Positions 46,924 to 58,500 of a stretch of 64,000 nt of DNA are shown piece by piece (the stretch's first letter is position 1; each line of letters starts with the position of its first letter). The notes under the pieces were generated by a model. It was not told where the DNA came from. It worked only from the letters and a program-made list of their open reading frames with translations, and ran no database searches. The translations under genes were made by a program, and so were the position numbers. The stretch lies in the NCBI RefSeq assembly GCF_913773735.1, contig NZ_CAJYEB010000001.1, positions 1 through 64,000 of the forward strand, written 5' to 3'. Source of the DNA: an uncultured Massilia sp. (GTDB taxonomy: Bacteria; Pseudomonadota; Gammaproteobacteria; Burkholderiales; Burkholderiaceae_D).

Positions 46924-48444
46924 ATGACTTCCCTTTCCTCCCTGTCGAACTGGTCGATCCCGCTGCGCCAGGCCGCGCCGCCGCCCGCCGTGTATCGCGC
47001 GGCCGCCGCCGCTGGCGGTGTCGCCGGCAATGTCGCCGGCAATGCCGCGCCGTCGGCCATCGTCAGCCTGAGCGCCGCCGGCCTGGCGGCCGCCCGCCAG
47101 GCCGGCGACGATGCCGTGGCGCCCGCGCCCCTGCCGATGACCACGGCGCAGCGCTTCCATGGCCTGGGCGCGGCCATGCTCGACAAGTTCGCGACCGGCG
47201 CGGCCATCGCGGTCGACCAGCAGGCCCTGCCAGGCGCGGTCGACGACAAGTTCACGCTGAGCGTCGTCACCGCGGCCGGCACGAAGGTCGACCTGGTGCT
47301 GGCCGACGTGGACGACGAGATGATCGTCCAGGCCAGCGCCGACGGCGCGCTCGGCGACGAGGAGCGCGCCGCCCTGGCCGGCCTGGCCAGGGGCTTCCAG
47401 GCCGCGATCGACGGCATGGCGTCGGGCGGATCGCAGGTGCGCCTGGACGGCCTGGCGGGCATCGACACGCGCCTGCTGCAATCGGTCGACTTCCACGCCG
47501 ACGTGACGCTGCCGCTGGTCGCGGGCGGCGGCACGCAGTCGCTCGACTTCCATGCCGACGGCGAAAAGCGCAAGCTGGGCATCGCGGGGCCGTCCGGCAC
47601 CGTCGACTTGTCCATCGACGCCGGCCAGCTGGAAAGCCTGGGAACCAAACGCCAGCAGCAAAAGGCGATCGACGGCTACCTGAAGCAGTTCGACGACGCC
47701 GCGGCGCGCGGCCATGCCGACGCCGGCCTGATGACGATGTTCCGCGACGCCTTCTCGAGCCTGAGCCACACGGCCACAGGCGACCGCCTGGACACGGCCG
47801 TGGCGCCGCCGGGCCGGCCCTGGTCGCTGTCGAAGGAAGACCATGCCGTGCTGACCGGGCTGGCCGATTTCAGCGCCACCGTGCGCCAGCCGCCGCGGTC
47901 GAGCAACCCCTTGCGCCCCGGCGAGGTGGACGGCTTTCGCTACGAGGTGGCGCAGCAGACGCGCAGCGACGGCGCGCGGCGCACCGACCGCACCGTCGCC
48001 CAGGTGCAGACAGCGCGCCTCGTCGCGCAATACCATGAACCGCTCGGGAAGGACGGGGCGCTCAGGCTCACGCCCGAGCCGGACGAGCAGAACTACGAAT
48101 ACCACGAGATCGACGACAGCGCGCGCAGCAGCGTGGAACTGGGCTACCGCGACGGCCGGCTGCGCACGGCCACGCTGGAACAGTCGGTGTCGCAGTCGGA
48201 GCGCACGCGCAAGTACGTGATGGGGCGGATGCTCTCCGATCACACCGTCCCGGCGGCGCACCGGCTGGAGCGCGACCTGGTGCGCGCGCTGGCGCCGTAC
48301 CAGGCCAGCGACGGGCGCAGCATGGAGGAAGACAGCCGGGAAGACCGCGAAACGCGGCGCCAGGTGTCGCTCGATGCGCTCGGGGAGAATATGTTCCTGC
48401 TGGGGACGCGGCTGGCGCTGGCGGAGCGGGACAGGCAGTTGTAA
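46924..48444 (+). CDS. Hypothetical protein, 506 residues
   Basis: I do not recognise this protein. It opens MTSLSSLSNWSIPLRQAAPP and an Ala-rich stretch without a signal peptide. The N-terminal layout (SIVSLSAAGLAAARQAGDDA-like) resembles proteins of Oxalobacteraceae that begin with a short polar/Ala-rich leader and are sometimes flagellum- or secretion-linked, but that is weak. Residues about 110-300 are beta-rich (KFTLSVVTAAGTKVDLVLAD, LLQSVDFHADVTLPLVAGGG). The C-terminal part is helical and charged. No repeats, membrane helices or catalytic motif are visible. Codon use fits the genome. A CGTTGCCGATAAGGCAGC stretch precedes the ATG. Confidence 0.75.
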   Translation: MTSLSSLSNWSIPLRQAAPPPAVYRAAAAAGGVAGNVAGNAAPSAIVSLSAAGLAAARQAGDDAVAPAPLPMTTAQRFHGLGAAMLDKFATGAAIAVDQQALPGAVDDKFTLSVVTAAGTKVDLVLADVDDEMIVQASADGALGDEERAALAGLARGFQAAIDGMASGGSQVRLDGLAGIDTRLLQSVDFHADVTLPLVAGGGTQSLDFHADGEKRKLGIAGPSGTVDLSIDAGQLESLGTKRQQQKAIDGYLKQFDDAAARGHADAGLMTMFRDAFSSLSHTATGDRLDTAVAPPGRPWSLSKEDHAVLTGLADFSATVRQPPRSSNPLRPGEVDGFRYEVAQQTRSDGARRTDRTVAQVQTARLVAQYHEPLGKDGALRLTPEPDEQNYEYHEIDDSARSSVELGYRDGRLRTATLEQSVSQSERTRKYVMGRMLSDHTVPAAHRLERDLVRALAPYQASDGRSMEEDSREDRETRRQVSLDALGENMFLLGTRLALAERDRQL

Positions 48445-48491
48445 CGCGACGGCATGCCGGGCACCCCGTGCCCGCCGCAGCGCACGCCGGC

Positions 48492-48520
48492 AAAAAAAAC
48501 CGGGACACAAGGTCCCGGTT
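48492..48520 (-). terminator. Terminator of the pyruvate dehydrogenase operon
   Basis: Stem AACCGGGAC / GTCCCGGTT (9 bp) with a 5-base loop, followed on the minus strand by a run of eight T. It lies 22 bases after the lpdA stop and may also serve the convergent hypothetical gene. Confidence 0.92.
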
Positions 48521-48542
48521 CGTCATCCAGCGCGGCAGCCGA

Positions 48543-50387
48543 TCAACGCTTGCGCGGCGGCGGCAGGTCGGTGCAGACGCCTTCGTAGGCTTCCGCGGCC
48601 ATGCCGATCGACTCGCCCAGGGTCGGGTGCGGGTGGATGGTCTTGCCGATGTCCACGCCGTCCGCGCCCATCTCGATCGCCAGCGCGATCTCGCCGATCA
48701 TGTCGCCGGCGCTGGTGCCGACGATGGTGCCGCCGACGATGCGGTGGGTCTCGGCGTCGAACAGCAGCTTGGTGAAGCCTTCCGAGCGGCCGTTGGCCAC
48801 GGCGCGGCCCGAGGCGGCCCACGGGAAGTGGCCCTTCTCGACCTTGATGCCCTTGGCCTTGGCTTCGTCCTCGGTCAGGCCGACCCATGCCACTTCCGGA
48901 TCGGTGTAGGCCACCGACGGGATCACCTTGGCATCGAAGAAGGCCTTCTCGCCGTGCGCGGCTTCGGCGGCGACGTGGGCTTCATGCACGGCCTTGTGCG
49001 CCAGCATCGGCTGGCCCACCAGGTCGCCGATGGCGAAGATGTGCGGCACGTTGGTGCGCATCTGGCCGTCGACCGGGATGAAGCCGCGGTCGGTGACCGC
49101 CACGCCGGCCGCTTCCGCGCCGATCTTCTTGCCGTTCGGGCTGCGGCCCACGGCCACCAGCACCAGGTCGTAGACCTGGGCTTGCGGCGCCGGCTGGCCC
49201 GCTTCCGCGGCCTCGAACGTGACCTTGATCCCTTCCGGCAGCGCTTCCACGCCGACGGTCTTGGTCTTCAACATGATGTTGTCGAAGCGCTGGGCGTTGT
49301 ACTTCTGCCAGACCTTGACGGCCTCGCGGTCGGCGCCCTGCATCAGGCCGTCCATCATCTCGACCACGTCGATGCGCGCGCCGAGCGTGGAGTACACGGT
49401 CGCCATTTCCAGGCCGATGATGCCGCCGCCGATGACCAGCATGCGCTTCGGCACCTGGCGCAGTTCCAGCGCGCCGGTCGAATCGACGATGCGCGGGTCT
49501 TCCGGCACGAACGGCAGCTTCACCACCGACGAGCCGGCGGCGATGATCGCCTTCTGGAACGCGACGACCTTCTTGCTGCCGTCCGGACCGGTCACCTCGA
49601 TGTGGTTCGGGCTCAGGAACTTGCCCACACCCTGCACCACGTTGACCTTGCGCGACTTGGCCATGCCGGCCAGGCCGCCGGTCATCGTCTTGATGACCTT
49701 GTCCTTGTAGGCGCGCAGCTTGTCGATGTCGACGTCCGGCTTGGCGAACGACACGCCGATGTCGGCCATGTGCGCCGTCTCGTCCATGATGTGCGCCACG
49801 TGCAGCAGCGCCTTGGACGGGATGCAGCCCACGTTCAGGCAGACGCCGCCCAGCGTGGCGTACTTCTCGACCAGCACGGTGTTCATGCCGAGGTCCGCCG
49901 AGCGGAACGCGGCCGAGTAGCCGCCGGGACCGGCGCCCAGCACCATCATCTCGCATTCGACGTCGACCTGGCCGGCGTAGCTCGAGGCGTTCGGGGCCGG
50001 CACGGCGTTCGGCGCGGCCGCGTCGGCCTTGTGCGCCGGCGCGTACGAGTCGGTCGGGGCGGCGGCGGCGGTCGGGGCGACGGCCTGCGCGCCGATCTGG
50101 GCGGCCGGCTTGTCCGACGCGGCGGGAGCCGGTGCCGAGGCGCCCGCGCCGGCCTCGTCGAGGGTCAGCAGCAGCGAGCCTTCGCTCACCTTGTCGCCGA
50201 CCTTGACCTTCAGTTCCTGCACGACGCCGGCATGGGTCGACGGGATCTCCATCGAGGCCTTGTCGGATTCGACGGTGACCAGCGACTGGTCGACCTTGAT
50301 CGTGTCGCCGGGCTTGACCATCAGCTCGATGATCTCGACTTCCTTGAAATCGCCGATATTCGGGACTTTGACTTCCACGGTGCTCAT
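48543..50387 (-). CDS. lpdA: Dihydrolipoyl dehydrogenase (E3) with N-terminal lipoyl domain
   Basis: 614 residues. Reoxidises the dihydrolipoyl groups of the pyruvate dehydrogenase complex with NAD. Residues 1-80 form a lipoyl domain (TVESDKASMEIP, with the lipoylated lysine), then a Pro/Ala linker. The E3 body follows: FAD site VLGAGPGGYSAAFRSADLG, redox disulfide GGVCLNVGCIPSK, NAD site VIGGGIIGLEMATVYSTLG and the active-site histidine in HPHPTLGESIG. An E3 of about 470 residues is usual; the extra lipoyl domain is typical of Neisseria and Burkholderiales. Last gene of the aceE-aceF-lpdA operon, 12 bases after aceF. Confidence 0.96.
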   Translation of the reverse strand: MSTVEVKVPNIGDFKEVEIIELMVKPGDTIKVDQSLVTVESDKASMEIPSTHAGVVQELKVKVGDKVSEGSLLLTLDEAGAGASAPAPAASDKPAAQIGAQAVAPTAAAAPTDSYAPAHKADAAAPNAVPAPNASSYAGQVDVECEMMVLGAGPGGYSAAFRSADLGMNTVLVEKYATLGGVCLNVGCIPSKALLHVAHIMDETAHMADIGVSFAKPDVDIDKLRAYKDKVIKTMTGGLAGMAKSRKVNVVQGVGKFLSPNHIEVTGPDGSKKVVAFQKAIIAAGSSVVKLPFVPEDPRIVDSTGALELRQVPKRMLVIGGGIIGLEMATVYSTLGARIDVVEMMDGLMQGADREAVKVWQKYNAQRFDNIMLKTKTVGVEALPEGIKVTFEAAEAGQPAPQAQVYDLVLVAVGRSPNGKKIGAEAAGVAVTDRGFIPVDGQMRTNVPHIFAIGDLVGQPMLAHKAVHEAHVAAEAAHGEKAFFDAKVIPSVAYTDPEVAWVGLTEDEAKAKGIKVEKGHFPWAASGRAVANGRSEGFTKLLFDAETHRIVGGTIVGTSAGDMIGEIALAIEMGADGVDIGKTIHPHPTLGESIGMAAEAYEGVCTDLPPPRKR

Positions 50388-50399
50388 CTGGTCGGCTCC

Positions 50400-51740
50400 T
50401 TACAGCAGCGTCTTGCGCAGGTCGGCCAGGACGTCGGCCAGGTAGGCGGCGAAGCGGGCGGCGCCGGCGCCGTCGATCACGCGGTGATCGTACGACAGGG
50501 CCAGCGGCTGCATCAGGCGCGGCTGGAAGGTCGAACCGTCCCACACCGGCTTCATCGCCGACTTGGACAGGCCCAGGATCGCGACTTCCGGCGCGTTGAT
50601 GATCGGCGTGAAGTTGGTGCCGCCGATGCCGCCCAGCGACGAGATCGTGAAGGTCGCGCCCTGCATGTTGGCCGGCGACAGCTTGCCTTCGCGCGCCTGC
50701 GCGGACAGCTCGCCCATCTCGGTGGCGATCTGCGACACCGACTTCTTGTCGGCGTCCTTGATGACCGGGACCACCAGGCCGTTCGGGGTGTCGGCCGCGA
50801 AGCCGATGTTGTAGTACTGCTTCAGGATCAGCGTGCCGTTCGGCTCGTCCAGCGACGCGTTAAACGCCGGGAATTTCTTCAGCGCGGCGACCGAGGCCTT
50901 GATGACGAAGGCCAGCATGGTCAGCTTGGTCGGCGACTTGGCCTTGGCGTAGGCGGCGTTCGAATCGACGCGGAACTGTTCCAGGTCGGTGACGTCGGCT
51001 TCCTCGAAGTGCGTCACGTGCGGGATCATGACCCAGTTGCGGTGCAGGTTCGGGCCGCTGATCTTCTTGATGCGCGACAGCGGCTGCGTCTCGGTCGGAC
51101 CGAACTTGCTGAAGTCGAGCGACGGCCACGGCAGCAGGTTCATGCCTGCGCCGCCGCCGGCGCCTGCCGGCGCCGCGGTCGGACCGGCCGCCAGCGCGCT
51201 CTTGACGAAGCCCTGCACGTCCTGCTGGGTGATGCGGCCCTTCTGGCCCGAACCCTTGACCTTGTTCAGGTCGACGCCCAGCTCGCGCGCGAACTTGCGC
51301 ACGGACGGCGAGGCGTGGGCGGTGGCGAAGCTCGCGGCCGGCGCGGACGCGGCGGCGGCCGGTGCCGGTGCTGCCGCGGGTGCCGGAGCCGGTGCCGCAG
51401 CCGGGGCGGGAGCGGCGGCCGGAGCCGGGGCTGCCGCGGGTGCCGGCGCTGCGGCAGCCGGTGCCGGTGCGGACTCGGCGGCTGCAGGCGCGGCGGCGCC
51501 GGCGGCTTCCTCGACGGTCAGCACGAGCGAACCTTCGGCGACCTTGTCGCCGACCTTGACCTTGATTTCCTTGACGACGCCGGCGTGGCTGGAGGGGATC
51601 TCCATGCTGGCCTTGTCCGATTCCACCGTGATCAAGGACTGGTCGACCTTGATGGTGTCGCCCGGCTTGACCATCAGCTCGATGACTTCCACTTCCTTGA
51701 AGTCGCCGATATCGGGGACTTTGACTTCCACAATGCTCAT
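50400..51740 (-). CDS. aceF: Pyruvate dehydrogenase E2, dihydrolipoamide acetyltransferase
   Basis: 446 residues. The core of the complex; transfers acetyl from lipoyl to CoA. One lipoyl domain (residues 1-80, TVESDKASMEIP), a long Ala/Pro linker (about 85-145), a peripheral-subunit-binding domain (ASPSVRKFARELGVDLNKVK) and the catalytic domain ending with YDHRVIDGAGAARF, which holds the catalytic histidine and aspartate. Many relatives carry two or three lipoyl domains; here there is one, with another on E3. Start at MSIVEVKV (51740) with GGAG ahead; the ORF-track start at 51830 reads through a palindromic repeat. Confidence 0.96.
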   Translation of the reverse strand: MSIVEVKVPDIGDFKEVEVIELMVKPGDTIKVDQSLITVESDKASMEIPSSHAGVVKEIKVKVGDKVAEGSLVLTVEEAAGAAAPAAAESAPAPAAAAPAPAAAPAPAAAPAPAAAPAPAPAAAPAPAAAASAPAASFATAHASPSVRKFARELGVDLNKVKGSGQKGRITQQDVQGFVKSALAAGPTAAPAGAGGGAGMNLLPWPSLDFSKFGPTETQPLSRIKKISGPNLHRNWVMIPHVTHFEEADVTDLEQFRVDSNAAYAKAKSPTKLTMLAFVIKASVAALKKFPAFNASLDEPNGTLILKQYYNIGFAADTPNGLVVPVIKDADKKSVSQIATEMGELSAQAREGKLSPANMQGATFTISSLGGIGGTNFTPIINAPEVAILGLSKSAMKPVWDGSTFQPRLMQPLALSYDHRVIDGAGAARFAAYLADVLADLRKTLL

Positions 51741-51762
51741 AGTGTGTTGGCTCCGTATTCTT

Positions 51763-51835
51763 GTAGGGTGGGCACCCCGTGCCCACCGTTGCCGCCGATG
51801 ACGCATGCATGGTGGGCACGGCGTGCCCACCCTAC
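51763..51835. repeat. GTAGGGTGGGCAC palindromic repeat between aceE and aceF
   Basis: A 73-bp element bounded by perfect 13-bp inverted ends, GTAGGGTGGGCAC and GTGCCCACCCTAC, each forming its own inner hairpin (GGTGGGCAC / GTGCCCACC). It is located in the intercistronic gap of an operon. Related elements lie at 29453, 33787 and, more diverged, 48456-48472. Confidence 0.88.
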
Positions 51836-51857
51836 GTCGACGCGGTGGTCTATCGCA

Positions 51858-54554
<2,697 letters not shown>

Positions 54555-54690
54555 TGCTACGTCTCCTTGAGTTTGGTGCCCCACCCGATTCCAGAAATCG
54601 TCCGGACGTATGGTGGCGAAAAGACTATCCCTAAATAAAGCCTGTCGATTCTACCAGTGGAGCGGCCGTTTTTCAAAATACGATATTCGA

Positions 54691-54705
54691 TTTCATAATA
54701 TGAAA
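54691..54705. promoter_or_regulatory. Perfect palindrome TTTCATA-a-TATGAAA upstream of aceE
   Basis: 7-bp arms with a one-base centre inside an AT-rich block in the aceE-folD gap, about 137 bases before aceE. Candidate operator for a dimeric regulator of pyruvate dehydrogenase; it differs from the enteric PdhR site. The minus strand also offers CATATTATG as a -10. Confidence 0.5.
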
Positions 54706-54757
54706 AATGCGCATCCGAGGCGCATGGTTGTGCGGTTCTTGCCCCTTCGACGGCATC

Positions 54758-54838
54758 GTCCCCGCGCGGGCGGGGACCCGCTGTCGCACGCGCTATCGCG
54801 GCGCATGCGACCCGGATCCCCGTCTTCGCGGGGACGAC
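54758..54838. repeat. Imperfect palindromic repeat (GTCCCCGCGCGGGCGGGGAC type)
   Basis: Left arm GTCCCCGCGCGGGCGGGGACCC and right arm beginning GATCCCCGTCTTCGCGGGGA then CGAC pair with some mismatches over a central region containing CGCACGCGCTATCGCGGCGC. It is a relative of the inverted repeat at 25431. Confidence 0.65.
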
Positions 54839-54944
54839 GGCGTAGCGACTCATCCATAAGCATACCTGCACCTTGCCCTGAACAAGCACGTCCATCAATA
54901 TGCCGTCGCCCGCCCGGAAACGGCGCGCGATATCCCGGGGCGCT

Positions 54945-54950
54945 TATAAT
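54945..54950 (+). promoter_or_regulatory. -10 box of folD
   Basis: TATAAT 31 bases before the folD start codon. No good -35 is visible at 16-18 bases upstream, so the promoter may rely on an extended element. Confidence 0.45.
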
Positions 54951-54981
54951 TTCGTTTTTGTCCAGCCCACGAGTTCCCGCC

Positions 54982-55839
54982 ATGACCGCCCAACTGATCG
55001 ACGGAGTCAAACTTTCCCAGCAACTGCGCACCGACATCGCCGCGCGCGCCGCCGCCCTCACCGCACGCGGCATCCAGCCCGGCCTGGCCGTGATCATCGT
55101 CGGCGACGACCCGGCCAGCCACGTCTACGTGCGCAACAAGGTCAAGGCCTGCGGCGACGTCGGCTTTCATTCGGTGCTGGAAAAGTACGAGGCCGCGCTC
55201 CCGGAAGCCGCCCTGCTCGAGCGCATCGCCGCGCTGAACGCCGACCCGGCGATCCACGGCATCCTGGTGCAGATGCCGCTGCCGAAGCACATCGATTCGT
55301 CGAAGGTGATCGAGGCGATCGCCACCACCAAGGACGTGGACGGCTATTCGGTGCTGTCGGCCGGCGAACTGATGAGCGGCCTGGAAGGCTTCCGTCCCTG
55401 CACCCCGTACGGCTGCATGAAGCTGATCGAGACCACCGGCGTCGACCTGCGCGGCAAGCATGCCGTCGTCATCGGCCGCAGCAATACCGTCGGCAAGCCG
55501 ATGGCGCTGCTGCTCTTGCAACAGAACGCCACCGTGACCATATGCCATAGCGGTACCGCCGACCTGGGCTACCACACCCGCCAGGCCGACATCGTCGTGG
55601 CCGCCGTCGGCCGCCGCAACACGCTGACCGGCGACATGGTCAAGCCGGGCGCCATCGTGATCGACGTGGGCATCAACCGCAACGACGAGGGCAAGCTGTG
55701 CGGCGACGTCGACTTCGACAGCGTCAAGGACGTCGCGTCCCACATCACCCCGGTGCCGGGCGGCGTGGGGCCGATGACCATCACGATGCTCCTGATGAAC
55801 ACGCTGGAAGCCGCCGAGCGCGTCGCCAGGCGCGCCTGA
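54982..55839 (+). CDS. folD: Bifunctional methylenetetrahydrofolate dehydrogenase/cyclohydrolase
   Basis: 285 residues, the standard length. Interconverts 5,10-methylene-, 5,10-methenyl- and 10-formyl-tetrahydrofolate with NADP in one-carbon metabolism. Signatures: [16 protein letters not shown] (catalytic lysine), [26 protein letters not shown], the Rossmann motif [18 protein letters not shown] and [15 protein letters not shown]. The ATG at 54982 is chosen because the ORF-track start at 54610 would add 124 residues read from the regulatory gap. It is divergent from aceE. Confidence 0.97.
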   Translation: MTAQLIDGVKLSQQLRTDIAARAAALTARGIQPGLAVIIVGDDPASHVYVRNKVKACGDVGFHSVLEKYEAALPEAALLERIAALNADPAIHGILVQMPLPKHIDSSKVIEAIATTKDVDGYSVLSAGELMSGLEGFRPCTPYGCMKLIETTGVDLRGKHAVVIGRSNTVGKPMALLLLQQNATVTICHSGTADLGYHTRQADIVVAAVGRRNTLTGDMVKPGAIVIDVGINRNDEGKLCGDVDFDSVKDVASHITPVPGGVGPMTITMLLMNTLEAAERVARRA

Positions 55840-55925
55840 GCGGGCCGCGGGGCCCGCAGCGTGACCCGAAACGGGCCGGCCCGGGTAAGATGGCGGTGAG
55901 ATCGCATTTACAAGGAACGAGACCC

Positions 55926-58010
55926 ATGACTACTATCGACGCCGGCAATCCCCTCCTCGACTTTTCGGGCCTGCCCCGTTTCGACCTGATCCGCCCCGAA
56001 CACGTGACGCCCGCGATCGAGCAATTGATCGCCGAGGCGCGCAGCGTGGTGCAGGCGCTGGAAGCGCCCGCCGACGGCGTCACCTGGGACAATTTCGTGG
56101 TCCCCCTCGAGGAAGCGACCGAACGCCTCGGCCGCGCCTGGGGCGTGGTGAACCACCTGAACCACGTGATGGACACGCCCGCGCTGCGCGCCACCTACAA
56201 CGAGAACCAGCCGAAGGTGACCGAGTTCTGGACCGAGCTCGGCCAGAACGAGGCACTGTTCGACAAGTACAAGCAGCTGCGCGCCAATCCCGACTTCGTG
56301 CACCTGTCGCCGGCGCGCAAGCGCATCGTCGAGAACGCCCTGCGCGACTTCCGCCTGGGCGGCGCCGAGCTGCCGGAAAAGCAGAAGGAACGCTTCGCCG
56401 AGATCCAGGAACAGCAGGCCGCCCTGTCGACCCGCTTTTCGGAGAACGTGCTGGACGCCACTAACGACTACAAGCTGCTGGTCGAGGACGAGGCCGAACT
56501 GGCCGGCCTGCCGGACGACGCCAGGGCCGCCGCCCGCGCCGCGGCCGAGCGCGACGGCAAGACCGGCTGGCAGTTCTCGCTGCACTTCCCGTCCTACTTC
56601 CCGGTGCTGCAGTTCGCCGACAGCCGCGCCCTGCGCGAGACGATCTACCGCGCCAACGCCACCAAGGCCTCCGAGATGGGCGCCGTGTTCTCGCAGGTCG
56701 AGAAGTGGGACAACACCTCGAACATCGCGCAACTGCTGCGACTGCGCGACGAGGAAGCCAAGCTGCTCGATTTCAAGAGCTTCGCCAACGTCTCGCTCGA
56801 GCCGAAGATGGCCGAGAGCCCCGAGCACGTGATCGAATTCCTGGAAGACCTGGCGCGCCGCGCCCGCCCGTACGCCGAGAAGGACCTGGCCGAGCTGCGC
56901 GCCTTCGCGAAGGACGAGCTGGGCCTGGACGAGATGCAGGCCTGGGACGTCGCCTACGCCTCGGAAAAGCTGCGCGAGAAGCGCTACGCCTTCTCGGCCC
57001 AGGAAGTGAAGGAATACTTCCCCGAGCACAAGGTCGTGGCCGGCCTGTTCGGCGTCATTGCGAAACTGTTCGACGTGACCATCGCCCCGGACGAGGCGCC
57101 GGTCTGGCATCCGGACGTGCGCTTCTTCCGCATCGAGAAACAGGGCCAGCTCATCGGCCAGTTCTACCTCGACCTGTATGCCCGCGCCGGCAAGGGCCAG
57201 GGCGCCTGGATGGACGACGCGCGCGGCCGCAGGCTGACCACGGGCGGCATCGTGCAGACGCCGATCGCCTACCTGACCTGCAACTTCACGCCGCCGGCCG
57301 AGGTCGACGGCAAGCTCCAGCCGTCGCTGTTCACGCACGACGAAGTGACCACGCTGTTCCACGAATTCGGCCACGGCCTGCACCACATGCTGACCGAGGT
57401 CGACGAGCTGTCGGTGTCCGGCATTTCCGGCGTCGAGTGGGACGCCGTGGAACTGCCGTCGCAGTTCATGGAAAACTTCTGCTGGGAGTGGGACGTCCTG
57501 CAGGGCATGACGGCGCACGTGAAGACGGGCGCGCCGCTGCCGCGCGCGCTGTACGACAAGATGCTGGCCGCGAAGAACTTCCAGTCCGGCATGCAGACGC
57601 TGCGCCAGGTCGAGTTCTCGCTGATCGACATGCACCTGCACTACGACTTCGACCCGAACAGCCAGCAGACCGTGCAGCAGCTGGTCGACGACGTGCGCAG
57701 CAAGTTCGCGGTGCTGGTCCCGCCCTCGTTCAACCGCTTCCAGCATTCGTTCGGCCACATCTTCGCCGGCGGCTACGCGGCGGGCTACTACAGCTACAAG
57801 TGGGCGGAAGTGCTGTCGGCCGACGCCTATGCGGCGTTCGAGGAAGCGGTCGAAGCCGGCGGCGGCGCGCTGGACGAGACGGGCAAGCGCTTCCACCGCG
57901 AGATCCTGTCGGTGGGCGGCTCGCGCCCGGCCCTAGAATCGTTCAGGGCCTTCCGCGGCCGCGAACCGCAGATCGACGCGCTGCTGCGCCACAACGGCAT
58001 GCAGGCCTGA
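55926..58010 (+). CDS. prlC: Oligopeptidase A (M3 family metallopeptidase)
   Basis: 694 residues. A cytoplasmic zinc endopeptidase that degrades short peptides, including cleaved signal peptides. The zinc motif is TTLFHEFGHGLHHML, with the downstream glutamate in SGVEWDAVELPSQF. An N-terminal helical domain (residues 1-250) closes over the site, as in thimet-type enzymes. Start at MTTIDAGN (55926), preceded by AAGGAACGAGACCC; the ORF-track start at 55698 overlaps folD and is rejected. It lies 86 bases after folD and probably in the same transcript. Confidence 0.95.
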   Translation: MTTIDAGNPLLDFSGLPRFDLIRPEHVTPAIEQLIAEARSVVQALEAPADGVTWDNFVVPLEEATERLGRAWGVVNHLNHVMDTPALRATYNENQPKVTEFWTELGQNEALFDKYKQLRANPDFVHLSPARKRIVENALRDFRLGGAELPEKQKERFAEIQEQQAALSTRFSENVLDATNDYKLLVEDEAELAGLPDDARAAARAAAERDGKTGWQFSLHFPSYFPVLQFADSRALRETIYRANATKASEMGAVFSQVEKWDNTSNIAQLLRLRDEEAKLLDFKSFANVSLEPKMAESPEHVIEFLEDLARRARPYAEKDLAELRAFAKDELGLDEMQAWDVAYASEKLREKRYAFSAQEVKEYFPEHKVVAGLFGVIAKLFDVTIAPDEAPVWHPDVRFFRIEKQGQLIGQFYLDLYARAGKGQGAWMDDARGRRLTTGGIVQTPIAYLTCNFTPPAEVDGKLQPSLFTHDEVTTLFHEFGHGLHHMLTEVDELSVSGISGVEWDAVELPSQFMENFCWEWDVLQGMTAHVKTGAPLPRALYDKMLAAKNFQSGMQTLRQVEFSLIDMHLHYDFDPNSQQTVQQLVDDVRSKFAVLVPPSFNRFQHSFGHIFAGGYAAGYYSYKWAEVLSADAYAAFEEAVEAGGGALDETGKRFHREILSVGGSRPALESFRAFRGREPQIDALLRHNGMQA

Positions 58011-58024
58011 TACCAGCCAGACAA

Positions 58025-58058
58025 GGCCCCGGGCCGGCCGCGCGGCCGGCCCGGGGCC
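58025..58058. repeat. 34-bp perfect GC palindrome between prlC and holC
   Basis: GGCCCCGGGCCGGCCGC followed by its exact reverse complement, 14 bases past the prlC stop and 16 bases before the holC start. It is entirely G+C with no loop and no T run. It may act as an attenuating or mRNA-stabilising hairpin, since it would sit right before the holC ribosome site. Confidence 0.9.
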
Positions 58059-58074
58059 CGACGATGGACCCGCC

Positions 58075-58500
58075 ATGACCCGCATCGATTTCCATACCAA
58101 TATCCCCGACAAGCTCGGCTACGCCTGCCGTCTGGCGCGCAAGGCCTATGCGGCGCGCGCCAAGGTGGTGCTGCTGGCCGACGGCCCGGCCCAGGCCGCG
58201 CAGCTGAACGAGGCGCTGTGGACGCTGTCCGGCACCGACTTCATCCCGCACGTGATGGCCGGCGACCCGCTGGCGCCGGAAACGCCGGTGATCGTCACCT
58301 TCGACGAGGCCGCCGCACTGCCGCACCGCGACATGCTGGTCAACCTGACGCGCCGCACGCCGGCCGGCTTCGACAGCTTCGCGCGCGTGTTCGAGATCAT
58401 CTCCACCGACGAGGAGGACGCCGCCGCCGGGCGCGCGCGCTACGTCGCCTACAAGCGCCAGCAGTATCCGCTGACGCACTTCGTGGCGGGGCAATCGTGA
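58075..58500 (+). CDS. holC: DNA polymerase III chi subunit
   Basis: 141 residues, the usual length. Chi links the clamp-loader psi subunit to single-stranded DNA-binding protein in the replisome. The family pattern is clear: RIDFHTNIPDKLGYACRLAR, ALWTLSGTDFIPHVMAGDP, PVIVTFDEAA and a C-terminal RYVAYKRQQYPLTHF. No psi gene is nearby. The stop overlaps the next gene's GTG start. Confidence 0.94.
   Translation: MTRIDFHTNIPDKLGYACRLARKAYAARAKVVLLADGPAQAAQLNEALWTLSGTDFIPHVMAGDPLAPETPVIVTFDEAAALPHRDMLVNLTRRTPAGFDSFARVFEIISTDEEDAAAGRARYVAYKRQQYPLTHFVAGQS

Larger units (their letters stand above)
54555..54981. other. Divergent aceE-folD regulatory gap
   Basis: 427 bases with no gene. It holds aceE leader sequence, an AT-rich block with a symmetric site (54691-54705), an imperfect long palindromic repeat (54758-54838) and a TATAAT before folD. 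No RNA gene was recognised. Confidence 0.5.

Noticed and set aside
54610-54981. A long N-terminal extension of FolD
   Set aside because: It reads through the regulatory gap and a palindromic repeat; FolD is normally about 285 residues.
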